DNA of 64,000 bases from Nocardia aurantiaca. Its GTDB lineage: Bacteria; Actinomycetota; Actinomycetes; Mycobacteriales; Mycobacteriaceae. The position numbers and the translations under genes were made by a program. Where the stretch lies: assembly GCF_009708175.1 (NCBI RefSeq), contig NZ_WMBB01000001.1, forward strand, positions 248,001 to 312,000. The letters run 5' to 3'. Each line of letters starts with the position of its first letter. Position 1 is the first letter of the stretch. A model generated the notes under the pieces. The model worked only from the letters and a program-made list of their open reading frames with translations. It searched no databases and was not told where the DNA came from. Of this stretch, positions 42,169 to 50,421 are shown one piece after another.

Positions 42169-43386
42169 TCAGGCGGGGAGGACGCCGACCCGCTGTGCCA
42201 GTTTCCCGAGGTCGCCGGTCGTCAGGTTCCGCTTGGCGGTGCGCATCATGTGGCCGACCAGTTCGCGCACGGGCGGCATGGTTCGAACATGCTGGGGCGC
42301 AGCATGTTCGGCCCGCAGCAGGGCATACAGCGACTCGCGGTAATTTTTCCGCATGGCGTGCGCCTTGCCGATTTCCACGAAGTACTGAGCCCGCCGCCCT
42401 TCGTTGGGCAGATCCCCGGGCGAGAGCGTGGACGCGAGCGCGAGCACCTGACCGGGCTCCCGCCGCTCCATGGCCGCGCTCATCCGCCACAGCGCGACAT
42501 TGGCCGGTCCGAACGACTCATTGCGCGCGACCGACGTATTCGGCTTCGCGTCAGCGAGCCTGTCCGCCTGCTCCGCAGCCTCGGCCAGGTGCGGCTCCGG
42601 GTCGGCACCCATCGTCGCCGCGACCATCGAGGCGTGAAGGTGCAACATCCCGTATGTCTCGATCTCGCCGACCGTGCGGACCTCGGCGGCGATCTTCTCC
42701 GCCGTACCGACGGTCGTCGCCAGCGCAGCGGGCAACGCGCCGGGGCGGGACAACAGGATCTGGCCTCGGCTGAACGCGGCGGCGGCGATCGGCGCAGCGG
42801 CGCCAACATGGTTCGCGGCACGCTGCGCCTCCTGCGCCGCGTTCCAGGCCAGCGCGTGATAACCCCGCGCCCGCAGCGCCGACGCGACGCCGTAGGCGAT
42901 GGTGCCGAGGACGTCCCAGGCCCGCTCCGCGTGATCGTCATCGACGTCGCGGACATGCCGGTAGGCGTCGGCCAGCATCGGCACGAGCATCGGGCCGAGC
43001 GTCGCGTAATCGCAGTCGTTGCGGAGCTTGGTGGCTGTGCGGGAGGCGGCGGCGAGTTCGTCCAAGGTGCGCGGAGGGCGGGTATCGGTGACGTTGCCCT
43101 GTGCCCATAGGACCGTCTCCAGATTCGGTACCGCTGTGTGGAATTCGGCGGTGGAGGGATCGAGCCGATCCTGTTCGTGCCCGGTCAGATCCCCCAGAGT
43201 GACGCCCAACGCCCCCGCCAGCGCCAGTAGCGTGCGCCGCGAATCCACTGGGCGCTCACCGTTTTCGTACTTCGCGATGGCTCCACGGGACAGGCCGGTC
43301 CGGTCGGCGAGCACCTGCTGAGAAATCCCCCGCCGCATCCGGACCGCGCGGACCTGCTGGCCGATGTATCGGTCTTCGCTGCTCAT
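42169..43386 (-). CDS. XRE-family regulator with TPR-like C-terminal domain
   Basis: A 405-residue regulator with a Cro/C1 helix-turn-helix at about 8-65 (IGQQVRAVRMRRGISQQVLADRTGLSRGAIAKYENGER) and a long helical repeat domain of the kind seen in actinobacterial peptide-sensing or plasmid-borne XRE proteins (ERAWDVLGTIAYGVASALRARGYH, LAWNAAQEAQRAANHVG). ATG 43386 has GGGAG upstream; the frame to 43545 has no support. It is divergent from a chain of four small overlapping ORFs, a layout common on actinobacterial integrative elements, and may control them. Confidence 0.88.
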   Translation of the reverse strand: MSSEDRYIGQQVRAVRMRRGISQQVLADRTGLSRGAIAKYENGERPVDSRRTLLALAGALGVTLGDLTGHEQDRLDPSTAEFHTAVPNLETVLWAQGNVTDTRPPRTLDELAAASRTATKLRNDCDYATLGPMLVPMLADAYRHVRDVDDDHAERAWDVLGTIAYGVASALRARGYHALAWNAAQEAQRAANHVGAAAPIAAAAFSRGQILLSRPGALPAALATTVGTAEKIAAEVRTVGEIETYGMLHLHASMVAATMGADPEPHLAEAAEQADRLADAKPNTSVARNESFGPANVALWRMSAAMERREPGQVLALASTLSPGDLPNEGRRAQYFVEIGKAHAMRKNYRESLYALLRAEHAAPQHVRTMPPVRELVGHMMRTAKRNLTTGDLGKLAQRVGVLPA

Positions 43387-43562
43387 GTGCGCTCCCTCGG
43401 TGGCACTGACAAGGCACATGTTACGTGCCTTGTCCCAGGGTGGGACGAACTCAGCCGGCCGGGCTGCCAGGCTCCGATACAGCCCCGTCGCCGGGTCGAT
43501 TCCGTGCCCATCGGCTCCCCGGCGGCGGGTGCGTACCAAGGCCATCAGGGAGGCGGTGCGAG

Positions 43563-43793
43563 ATGGATGACGAGGTTCGGCGGACGGAGGCGGAGGTCCA
43601 TTACCTCCAGCACTCGGATGGCTCTTGGTCTCTGATCGGCGGCGACGGGTGGCCGATGGACCCGAGGGCTTATCTGGCTCAGCTCGTGGAGTCGGGGGCC
43701 GATGTGTCTGCCCTGACGACGCTGGGTCTGACCGTGATCGCCGTCGAGCGTCTCTCGGTTACTGACACGGAGCACCGGAGGGAACTGGAGTGA
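43563..43793 (+). CDS. small hypothetical protein, first of a nested chain
   Basis: 76 residues, acidic (MDDEVRRTEAEVHYL), with HSDGSWSLIGGDGWPMDP and TVIAVERLSVTD. No family recognised. ATG 43563 has GGGAGG about nine bases upstream, the only good ribosome site of the chain. Its stop overlaps the next start (GTGA). Divergent from the XRE regulator. Confidence 0.65.
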   Translation: MDDEVRRTEAEVHYLQHSDGSWSLIGGDGWPMDPRAYLAQLVESGADVSALTTLGLTVIAVERLSVTDTEHRRELE

Positions 43794-43963
43794 ACGACGG
43801 GTGGGTGGCGATCGGGTGGGCAGCGGTGTTCGGTCTGCCCTCGGCGGTGGGCCTGGCCGCGATCTTTTGGCCGCCGCCACGGCCGCCGAAAGACCGTACA
43901 GTACAAGCGATTCGGCCGCAGATCGAGCGCGAGGGCAAGAGTCGCTACGGGCGGCGCGAATGA
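43790..43963 (+). CDS. 57-residue single-pass membrane protein
   Basis: Starts at GTG 43790 within the stop of the previous gene (GTGA). One hydrophobic helix (WVAIGWAAVFGLPSAVGLAAIFW) precedes a Pro-rich hinge (PPPRPPKD) and a basic tail (REGKSRYGRRE). Too short for most gene finders. The overlap with both neighbours implies coupled translation. Confidence 0.6.
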   Translation: MNDGWVAIGWAAVFGLPSAVGLAAIFWPPPRPPKDRTVQAIRPQIEREGKSRYGRRE

Positions 43964-44076
43964 CGCGCCGTCACCTTGCGCCGAACATGCCGGCGGCTGG
44001 CCGTGATCAGGGGCTCAGCCTGGTCGTCAGCGGCCGTGACATCCGAATGGAGTGGGCGTTGCCGCCGCGCGGTTGA
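43960..44076 (+). CDS. 38-residue micro-ORF
   Basis: ATG 43960 overlaps the previous stop (ATGA). The product is MTRRHLAPNMPAAG followed by LSLVVSGRDIRMEWALPP; a likely small beta hairpin. No family. Its stop overlaps the next start (TTGA). Called mainly because it continues the chain of four-base overlaps. Confidence 0.4.
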   Translation: MTRRHLAPNMPAAGRDQGLSLVVSGRDIRMEWALPPRG

Positions 44077-44258
44077 CCATCGCTCTGAAACGTCACGCGG
44101 CCCTGGACCCGAGCCCGGCGCACCGCTCGACGAGCGCCGGGCCTGCGGTGACTGTGGTCATTTGCCCGCGGTGTTCGACGATGCCCCGTCCAATAGTGCA
44201 ACACGACCAACAGCGACAGATACCCAGATGGCAGGCCGAGCTGTACTTCGACGTCTAA
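44073..44258 (+). CDS. 61-residue protein with CPRC pair
   Basis: Starts at TTG 44073, overlapping the previous stop (TTGA). Contains one CPRC knuckle and a His-rich middle (IVQHDQQRQ), so metal binding by a partner-completed site is possible. End of the chain; a hairpin terminator follows 25 bases later. Confidence 0.4.
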   Translation: MTIALKRHAALDPSPAHRSTSAGPAVTVVICPRCSTMPRPIVQHDQQRQIPRWQAELYFDV

Positions 44259-44282
44259 ATAGAAGTAGCGCAACGTTTCTCA

Positions 44283-44317
44283 CCGAAGCCGCAGTCGCCT
44301 CGCGACCGGGGCTTCGG
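44283..44317 (+). terminator. hairpin after micro-ORF chain
   Basis: CCGAAGCC (44283-44290) pairs with GGCTTCGG (44310-44317); inner bases can add a small second stem. Followed by CCATTTCC. It would end transcription of the four nested genes. Confidence 0.55.
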
Positions 44318-44430
44318 CCATTTCCGGGCGGATCGCATTGCATGGTGCGGTGAACACCCGCGACCTGGTCAGCTGAACCAGCACACCCCGAACCCTCCCG
44401 CTTCCCTGTCGCGTGAGGACTTTAGGCGTC

Positions 44431-45090
44431 CTAGATCTTTTGCCAGAGCGCCGGGGTATTCGGTGGGGTCCAGTCCGGAGCGTCCGCGGTATGCGCCTGA
44501 ATGCAGCGGTACTGGGACCCGTTGTAGGACACCACGTCACCGACGTTGTACTGGACGCCCTGCTGCCAGGCGGCGGGCGCCGGGGCGGTTGTAGTCGGCG
44601 GCGGAGTAGTTGTAGTCGGCGGCGGAGTAGTCGTGGTGGGCGGCGGAGTAGTCGTGGTGGGCGGCGGAGTGGTCGTGGGGGTGCCGCCGCAGCCGGACGC
44701 GTCCGCCACGGTGACGGTGCTGCGGGTGGTACCCCAGACCGAGCCGTCCTTGAAGGTGACGTTGGCGGTCAGCTCGTGGCTGCCGACAACGGTCGGAATC
44801 CACTGGATGACCGGATCGATTCCATTCACGACCACTACGCTGCCGATCGTCGGCTGCTGCGGGGTCTGTTGCGCGAAGTCGATGAGCTCCACCCGGGCGG
44901 CGTCGGCGGTCAGCCCGCCCGACGAGAACGACACCAGATAGGCGGTGTTTACGCAGTGGGTGGCCCCCGGAACTGTCGGGGGCGCAGGGATTTCCGCGAC
45001 CGCCATACCCGCGGTGAGCGCCGCGGCCGCACTCAACGCCGTGAATGACCCGATTCCGAACCCCACCCGAGTAAACCATGAATGTTTCAC
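44431..45090 (-). CDS. secreted protein with Pro/Thr linker and carbohydrate-binding (CBM5/12-like) domain
   Basis: 219 residues. Signal peptide about 1-32 (FTALSAAAALTAGMAVAE). A beta-rich domain (about 35-135; ELTANVTFKDGSVWG, two Cys) is joined by a PPPTTTT-repeat linker to a C-terminal module AWQQGVQYNVGDVVSYNGSQYRCIQAHTA...WTPPNTPALWQ, the classic chitin-binding CBM5/12 fold with three exposed Trp. The protein would bind chitin or other beta-glycans outside the cell. GTG 45090 has TAGGAG upstream. Confidence 0.88.
   Translation of the reverse strand: MKHSWFTRVGFGIGSFTALSAAAALTAGMAVAEIPAPPTVPGATHCVNTAYLVSFSSGGLTADAARVELIDFAQQTPQQPTIGSVVVVNGIDPVIQWIPTVVGSHELTANVTFKDGSVWGTTRSTVTVADASGCGGTPTTTPPPTTTTPPPTTTTPPPTTTTPPPTTTAPAPAAWQQGVQYNVGDVVSYNGSQYRCIQAHTADAPDWTPPNTPALWQKI
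44590..44677 (-). repeat. tandem 21-bp repeat (PPPTTTT linker)
   Basis: About four copies of a 21-base unit (GGCGGCGGAGTAGT...) within the secreted binding protein gene encode the PPPTTTT heptamer repeat. Prone to copy-number change. Confidence 0.75.
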
Positions 45091-45252
45091 TTTATACTCC
45101 TACCGTACCTCACACTGCCAACGCAGCGCTTCGGCAAGCTAACAACAATTCTCCTGTGCAACAGGATATTTCACACCAATGTGACCTACGTTACGTACGG
45201 CGACCGACTGGGTCCAGAGAACCTCACAATGCAGAGGTTGCTCACAGCACGC

Positions 45253-45555
45253 GCGAGGAGCAGGCCCGGAACAGCTCCGCCTCCGCACCGTCCGGATGGT
45301 TCTTGCCGTGGATGTCGGAGGCGATCGCACCGCCCACGGTGACCTATCGGGTTCCGGCAATAACGGAACCCACAAGCCCTGGGGCAGAACGATTCTCATC
45401 AGTATGTCGAGCCTGACTCAGGCATCGACGTCGACGATCCCGGTGTCGGGATCGATGTTGTGGATGCGGTCGAAGTCGGTCATGTCGACGACCAGGCCGC
45501 CACCGTTCTGCGCCGGATCGCCCTAGCTGCGCCTCAATCCGCGGCCGATGACCCC
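45253..45555 (-). pseudogene. dprE1-like FAD oxidoreductase fragment
   Basis: Reading the minus strand gives GRGLRRS(stop)[34 protein letters not shown](stop), then LPQGLWVPLLPE, a frameshift, and VTVGGAIASDIHGKNHPDG. These are the FAD-binding signatures of DprE1 (decaprenylphosphoryl-ribose oxidase: RGLGRSYGD, GGAI.CDIHGKNHH) in the right order. Two in-frame stops, one frameshift and an internal deletion before AELF show it is dead. The C-terminal three quarters are missing. Probably a piece brought or cut by the element beside the tRNA. Confidence 0.75.
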
Positions 45556-45656
45556 GCGTGCGCCCACCGTGTCTTTGGGCCGCCGTCGATCTCACGTTCT
45601 AGGTCGTTGCTCATTCGGCGCCGAACCTATTGGCATGCCCGTGAGCTGGCTAGTAA

Positions 45657-45764
45657 GAGACTGGTGCCAGGATCGGATCGGTACGGCCAGTTGATCTTCC
45701 GATGCCCGCGCTGGCTGGTTCGGTCAGCGCGGTATGCGGCCATTACGAGACTGGTATCAGGATC
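45657..45764 (+). repeat. two 18-bp direct repeats 90 bp apart
   Basis: GAGACTGGTGCCAGGATC (45657-45674) and GAGACTGGTATCAGGATC (45747-45764) differ at two bases. They lie between the dprE1 fragment and the integrase end. They could be integrase arm sites or relics; no function is proven. Confidence 0.5.
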
Positions 45765-46079
45765 ATGCGGTGACCACCCTCATGTCAGGGATTCGACACT
45801 CATCCGATTGATCGGCGAGCTGCTACACCACTCTGGCGGACGCAACCGCGGGGCCGGCATGGCCTTTGCTCAGCATCCGCTGGCCCGCGAGCGCTGAACG
45901 GCGGGTGCTGGTGCGCCGACAGGCTACTGAGAAGCCCGCCGATCACCGGGATCGAGCTTGCGCTCCCCGTGCCTTGGCCAGCGCCAGGGCTGCAACTGGC
46001 CCCCGACGGCGCCGTCTGGACAACCTGTACCGGGAGATCTCCTATCGAATACCCGCCATCCGCTGCGTGCACCACCGTC

Positions 46080-46288
46080 GTCAATTCATTCCGCCCGGAT
46101 TGGCGGTCTCGCAGGGCGCTTTGGTGCTCGCGGTGCAGCGGATGCTCGGTCACCACAAGCCCGGCACGTGTATGCGGACTTATTCGATGACGACCTTGAC
46201 GAAGTCGCGAGCCGATTGGACTACGCCCGTATCGAGTTCGCCGCTGCGTACCCGAGGAGGATCAGGTCTCTGACCTGCGCCGAAAGTG
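46080..46288 (+). pseudogene. tyrosine recombinase (integrase) C-terminal remnant, frameshifted
   Basis: In one frame GLAVSQGALVLAVQRMLGHHKPG (the LGH active-site box) is read; the next part, VYADLFDDDLDEVASRLDYAR, which in intact integrases follows directly and contains the catalytic Tyr, is in another frame. The upstream catalytic Arg box is not found. The remnant ends at the 3' end of tRNA-Arg, the position where tRNA-targeting integrases are normally located, so it is the scar of an integrated element. Confidence 0.75.
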
Positions 46289-46361
46289 TGCCCTCGGCAG
46301 GATTCGAACCTGCGACACCCGCTTTAGGAGAGCGGTGCTCTATCCCCTGAGCTACGAGGGC
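46289..46361 (-). tRNA. tRNA-Arg (anticodon CCU)
   Basis: 73-base tRNA on the minus strand: acceptor GCCCTCG/CGAGGGC, D-arm GCTC/GAGC, anticodon arm CCGCT-CTCCTAA-AGCGG with anticodon CCT, T-arm GCAGG-TTCGAAT-CCTGC, discriminator A. CCA is not encoded. Its 3' end abuts an integrase remnant. Confidence 0.97.
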
Positions 46362-46606
46362 TGAACTGGCCGGTGTAAAGGGATACCGGCCTGGACGTCG
46401 GGGAGTCTACCTGGTTGGGCTGCCGGGGGCCGCATTCGTTGGGCGGAATGGGGTGATGGGCGGGTCGGTGGGAGGATCGGGCGTTGCCATTCGGTGTCGA
46501 CGGCGGTCGGGTGGTCGGCCCCGAGGGGCAGCTGAGGAGGCCGGCGCTGCAAGCGCCGGTCTCGATCTGCTCCATGGCGACGTCTATGCCGATGATCTCC
46601 TCGAGC

Positions 46607-48148
46607 CTATCGGCCCGCGGCCTGGCCCCGGTCATAGTCCGATGGCGCGAATTTGGCTGTCTTCCAGCGGAAGAGCAGGGTTGCGCCGGGCCAGTTGTTG
46701 GTGATTCGGCCCGAGGCGTTGCGGTACCAGCTGGAGCAGAAATTCCAGGGGGTGTCCTTCAGTCGGCGTTGCAGCCAGTCGTCCCATGACTGCTCGGCCT
46801 CCGGTCGCGCCGACAGGAACTCACCGGGGCGGTCGGAGAGGTACTCGATCACCTGGCGGATGTAGCGGGACTGGGCCTCGAGCATGTAGACGATCGAGCC
46901 CGAGCCGACATTGGTGTTGGGGCCGTACATCATGAACAGGTTGGGGAAGCCCGGCACCGACATGCCGAGGAAGGCACGGGCGCCTTCGGGGGACCACTCG
47001 TCGGCGAGCTTGCGGCCCTGCAGCCCATAGATGTTCATCGGGGCGAGAAATTCGGTGCCCTTGAAGCCGGTGCCGTAGATGATCACGTCGACCGGGTGCT
47101 CGACGCCGTCGGTGGTGCGAATTCCGTTGGGCGTCACCGCTTCGATGGCGGTGGTCTCCACCGTGACATTGTCCTGTGCCAGCGCGGGGAAGTACTCGTT
47201 GGAGAACAGTCCGCGCTTGCAGCCGGCCTCGTAATCCGGAGTCAGCTTGGCGCGCAACGCCTCATCCGGGACCTGCTTGTCGCGGTGGCGGTCCGCGATG
47301 GCGATCACCGGGTACTTGATGGCGGGAATGTCGGTGAGCGCCAAGGCCATTACCTCAAAGAAGGTCCAGATGGCGAACCGCTCGGCCAGCCGGGTGACCG
47401 GCACGTACTTGAACAGTGCGTGGTGCAGCGGGGTGTACTCGGTGTCGAATTTGGGCAGCACCCAGGCGGCCGAGCGCTGGAACAGGGTGAGGTGCTCGAC
47501 CTTGGGCTGGATGGCCGGAACGTATTGAACGGCACTGGCTCCCGTGCCGATGCAGGCCACCCGTTTGCCGGTGAGATCCACCGAGTGATCCCATTCGGCG
47601 GAGTGGAAGGCCGCGCCGGTGAAGGTGTCGATGCCCGGCAGGTTCGGCATGGCGGGGCGGGAGAGCTGCCCGACCGCGGGGATGAGCACGTCGGCCAGAT
47701 GGGTGGCGCCGTCGGCGGTTCGCACCCGCCAGACGCCGCCCTGCTCGTCGAATTCCGCGTCCACCACCTCGGCGCCGAACTCGATCTTGGACGGCAGGTC
47801 GTACTTCTCGGCGACGTCGCGCATGTACGCGTGGATGTCGGCCTGCTGCGAGAACCGGCGCGGCCAGTCGGATTTGGGCTCGAACGACCACGAGTACAGC
47901 GGCGACGGCACATCGCACGCGGCGCCCGGGTAGGTGTTCTCGCGCCAGACGCCGCCCAGGTCGGCGGCCTTCTCCAGGATGGTGAAATTGGTCAGGCCGT
48001 GGCGCTGCAATTCCAGCGCCATGCCCAGTCCGGCGAATCCTGCGCCGATGATCAAAATGGACGGCTCTCGCTGCATATCAGCAACAGTAGGGGTGTCGTC
48101 GCTGGTCATGAAGACATCGTCGGACATCGAATCCATATTTTCGGCCAC
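46607..48148 (-). CDS. flavin monooxygenase, Baeyer-Villiger type
   Basis: A 513-residue class B monooxygenase. FAD loop IIGAGFAGLGMA, GGVWRENTYPGAACDVPS, BVMO fingerprint intact as FTGAAFHSAEW, and NADPH loop CIGTGASAVQ. The exact start is unclear: GTG 48148, ATG 48136 and ATG 48127 and 48109 are all in frame and none has a strong ribosome site; conserved sequence begins about residue 28. It is divergent from fadD, with 473 bases between. Such pairs often act in turnover of ketones or long-chain compounds. Substrate unknown. Confidence 0.9.
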   Translation of the reverse strand: MAENMDSMSDDVFMTSDDTPTVADMQREPSILIIGAGFAGLGMALELQRHGLTNFTILEKAADLGGVWRENTYPGAACDVPSPLYSWSFEPKSDWPRRFSQQADIHAYMRDVAEKYDLPSKIEFGAEVVDAEFDEQGGVWRVRTADGATHLADVLIPAVGQLSRPAMPNLPGIDTFTGAAFHSAEWDHSVDLTGKRVACIGTGASAVQYVPAIQPKVEHLTLFQRSAAWVLPKFDTEYTPLHHALFKYVPVTRLAERFAIWTFFEVMALALTDIPAIKYPVIAIADRHRDKQVPDEALRAKLTPDYEAGCKRGLFSNEYFPALAQDNVTVETTAIEAVTPNGIRTTDGVEHPVDVIIYGTGFKGTEFLAPMNIYGLQGRKLADEWSPEGARAFLGMSVPGFPNLFMMYGPNTNVGSGSIVYMLEAQSRYIRQVIEYLSDRPGEFLSARPEAEQSWDDWLQRRLKDTPWNFCSSWYRNASGRITNNWPGATLLFRWKTAKFAPSDYDRGQAAGR

Positions 48149-48344
48149 TGCGCGGGAGTGGGCCCGGATTCAGCCCCTGTGATCATGTGAGCATCCCCCT
48201 CACCACCCGCTGTCCGGGCCAGTGAGCACTGTCTGACCTGCATTGCTGTCCTCGACTGGACAGTCGGGTGTCGGACTCAATATATTCACGGAAGTTATTG
48301 CTCCAATTTGCTTGTCCTGGTTAGTGATTGGCTATTCTGCGCCA

Positions 48345-48483
48345 CCGCAGGGGGTGTCGCCAGCATGTCGACGCTGATCAGGATTGCGGAGCCGGCTGGT
48401 CGTCGTGTTGGGCGGCGGCGGGTCGGCCGCGGGCTGCGGGCGGCGAGGGTGGGGTTCGCCGCCCGCAGCCCGAGTTCTTTCTT
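48345..48483 (+). ncRNA. candidate small RNA or fadD leader transcript
   Basis: A putative -10 TATTCT (48333-48338) would start RNA near 48345. A 15-bp perfect stem (48431-48445 with 48457-48471) followed by TTCTTTCTT would end it at about 48483. No gene lies upstream on this strand for the hairpin to terminate. It might instead attenuate fadD. Confidence 0.35.
48431..48471 (+). terminator. strong hairpin with T-rich tail upstream of fadD
   Basis: GGGCTGCGGGCGGCG and its exact complement pair around an 11-base loop; GAGTTCTTTCTT follows. It is 150 bases before the fadD start. Confidence 0.6.
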
Positions 48484-48621
48484 CGCCCAGCTCACCGGCT
48501 CAACTGAGGTCGGTATGCCGTCAGTTTGCCCCCTGGATGACCCATGTCCGAATTCGGCTAGGCTCGCCGCAAGTGACTCAGTTCACTACCCGAGTAGGTA
48601 CATGCAAGGAGCGGTTGGGAA

Positions 48622-50259
48622 ATGTTGAGCACCATGCAGGACGAGCAGCTGTCACTCGCGACACTGCTGCGCTATGCCTCCACCTTCCAGGGCGACAGCT
48701 ATGTCTGCACCTGGACCGGCGACGGCGTGCGCACTCAGACCTATCGCGAGATAGGCCAGGACGCGGCCCGGCTCGCCAATGCCCTGCGTGACCTGGGCAT
48801 CGGGGTCGGCGACCGGGTGGGCACGTTCATGTGGAACAACAACGAGCACATGGTCGCCTATGTCGCCGTGCCCGCCATGGGCGCGGTGCTGCACGCCCTG
48901 AACATCCGGCTGTTCCCCGAGCAGCTGGTGTACGTGGCGAACCACGCCGAGGATCAGGTCGTCATCGTGGACGGCTCGCTGCTGCCGATGTTCGCGCAGT
49001 ACCTGCCGAACATGACCACGGTCCGCCACGTCATCGTGGCCAATGGCGACGCGGCCGCGCTGCAGGCCCCCGAGGGCGTCACCGTGCACTCCTACCGCGA
49101 GTTGCTCGACGCGCAGCCGGACACCTTCGACTACCCGGTCATCGACGAGCGTTCGGCCGCGGGCATGTGCTACACCTCCGGCACCACCGGCGACCCCAAG
49201 GGCGTGGTCTACTCCCACCGCTCCAACTGGCTGCACGCCATGCAGGTGATCTCGCCCAACGGCATGGGCTTCACCGCCGCGGACACCGTGCTGGCGATCG
49301 TGCCGCTGTTCCACGCCAACGCGTGGGGCATTCCGTACGCCGCGCTCATGTCGGGCGCGAATGTGCTCATGCCCGACCGTTTCCTGCAGCCCGCACCGCT
49401 GCTGCAGATGATGGCCGAGGTGAAGCCGACCTTCGCGGCCGCCGTGCCGACCATCTGGGGCGGCGTGCTGGCCGGGCTGCAGGCGCAGCCGCAGGACATC
49501 TCGCACCTGCGCACCTGTGTGGTCGGCGGCGCGGCCGTCCCGCCGTCGATGATGCGGGCCTTCCAGGAGCGGCACGGCGTGAAGCTGCTGCACGCCTGGG
49601 GAATGACCGAGACCTCGCCGCTGGGTTCGGTGGCGCACCCGCCCGCCGGCGCCGAAGGCGAGGAGGCCTGGTTCTACCGCTACACCCAGGGCCGTTTCCC
49701 GGCCGGTGTGCAGGCGCGGCTGGTCGGCGACGACGGCTCGGTGCTGCCGAACGACGGAGAAGCCCTGGGCGAGCTGGAAGTTCGCGGTCCGTGGATCACC
49801 GGCTCCTACTACTCGCCCTCGGGCGGCGAGGTCGATCCCGACAAGTTCCACGACGGCTGGCTGCGCACCGGCGACGTCGGCAAGATCAGCCCCAACGGCT
49901 ACCTCACCCTGGTCGACCGCTCCAAGGACGTCATCAAGTCCGGCGGCGAATGGATCTCCTCGGTGGATCTGGAGAACGCCGTCATGGGCCACCCGGCCGT
50001 GGCCGAGGCCGCCGTCATCGGCATCCCCGACCAGAAGTGGGACGAACGCCCCCTGGTCGCCATCGTCCTGGTCGAGGGCTCCGAGACCAAACCCGAAGAG
50101 CTGCGCGACTTCCTGGCGTCCAAGTTCGCCAAATGGCAGCTGCCCGAACACTGGACCTTCGTCGCCGAGGTCCCCAAGACCAGTGTCGGCAAATTCGACA
50201 AGAAGCGCCTGCGCGCCCAGCACGCCGAGGGCGTCCTGACGGTAGTGACGCTGTCCTGA
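48622..50259 (+). CDS. long-chain fatty-acid--CoA ligase family protein
   Basis: A 545-residue ANL-superfamily ligase that makes acyl-AMP and then acyl-CoA. The P-loop YTSGTTGDPKG is intact, followed by HAWGMTETSP (A5), GWLRTGDVG (A7), DRSKDVIKSGGEWIS (A8 hinge) and the catalytic Lys in KTSVGKFDKKRL (A10). N-terminal LSLATLLRYASTF is typical for the medium/long-chain FadD group. ATG 48622 has AAGGAG 13 bases upstream; ATG 48634 is an alternative. Divergent from the BVMO gene. Confidence 0.92.
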   Translation: MLSTMQDEQLSLATLLRYASTFQGDSYVCTWTGDGVRTQTYREIGQDAARLANALRDLGIGVGDRVGTFMWNNNEHMVAYVAVPAMGAVLHALNIRLFPEQLVYVANHAEDQVVIVDGSLLPMFAQYLPNMTTVRHVIVANGDAAALQAPEGVTVHSYRELLDAQPDTFDYPVIDERSAAGMCYTSGTTGDPKGVVYSHRSNWLHAMQVISPNGMGFTAADTVLAIVPLFHANAWGIPYAALMSGANVLMPDRFLQPAPLLQMMAEVKPTFAAAVPTIWGGVLAGLQAQPQDISHLRTCVVGGAAVPPSMMRAFQERHGVKLLHAWGMTETSPLGSVAHPPAGAEGEEAWFYRYTQGRFPAGVQARLVGDDGSVLPNDGEALGELEVRGPWITGSYYSPSGGEVDPDKFHDGWLRTGDVGKISPNGYLTLVDRSKDVIKSGGEWISSVDLENAVMGHPAVAEAAVIGIPDQKWDERPLVAIVLVEGSETKPEELRDFLASKFAKWQLPEHWTFVAEVPKTSVGKFDKKRLRAQHAEGVLTVVTLS

Positions 50260-50266
50260 TCCGCCC

Positions 50267-50296
50267 GGGTGCGCCCTCCGGTGAGAGGGCGCACCC
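50267..50296 (+). terminator. hairpin after fadD
   Basis: A perfect 12-bp stem GGGTGCGCCCTC/GAGGGCGCACCC with a six-base loop, eight bases after the stop. No T-run, as is common in actinobacteria. Confidence 0.65.
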
Positions 50297-50421
50297 GCGA
50301 GTCCGCTGTGTGGAATGCGCTGTATCGCAGCGCGTCACGCCGTTCCGAGTGGATTCAGGACGGAGAATCGCCATTCCCCGTTCTCGATCCGCCGGGCGAT
50401 ATTCGCGGTGGTGCCGGTGTG

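Larger units (their letters stand above)
48149..48621. other. 473-base divergent intergenic region
   Basis: Contains AT-rich stretches near 48280-48335, a possible -10 (TATTCT, 48333-48338) and a very stable hairpin with a T-rich tail (48431-48483). The Arg-rich frame inside it has no ribosome site and was not called. Confidence 0.6.

Noticed and set aside
45785..45845. tRNA-like stretch on the minus strand
   Set aside because: A GTGTCGAATCCC segment and a possible anticodon arm are seen, but acceptor and T stems do not pair.
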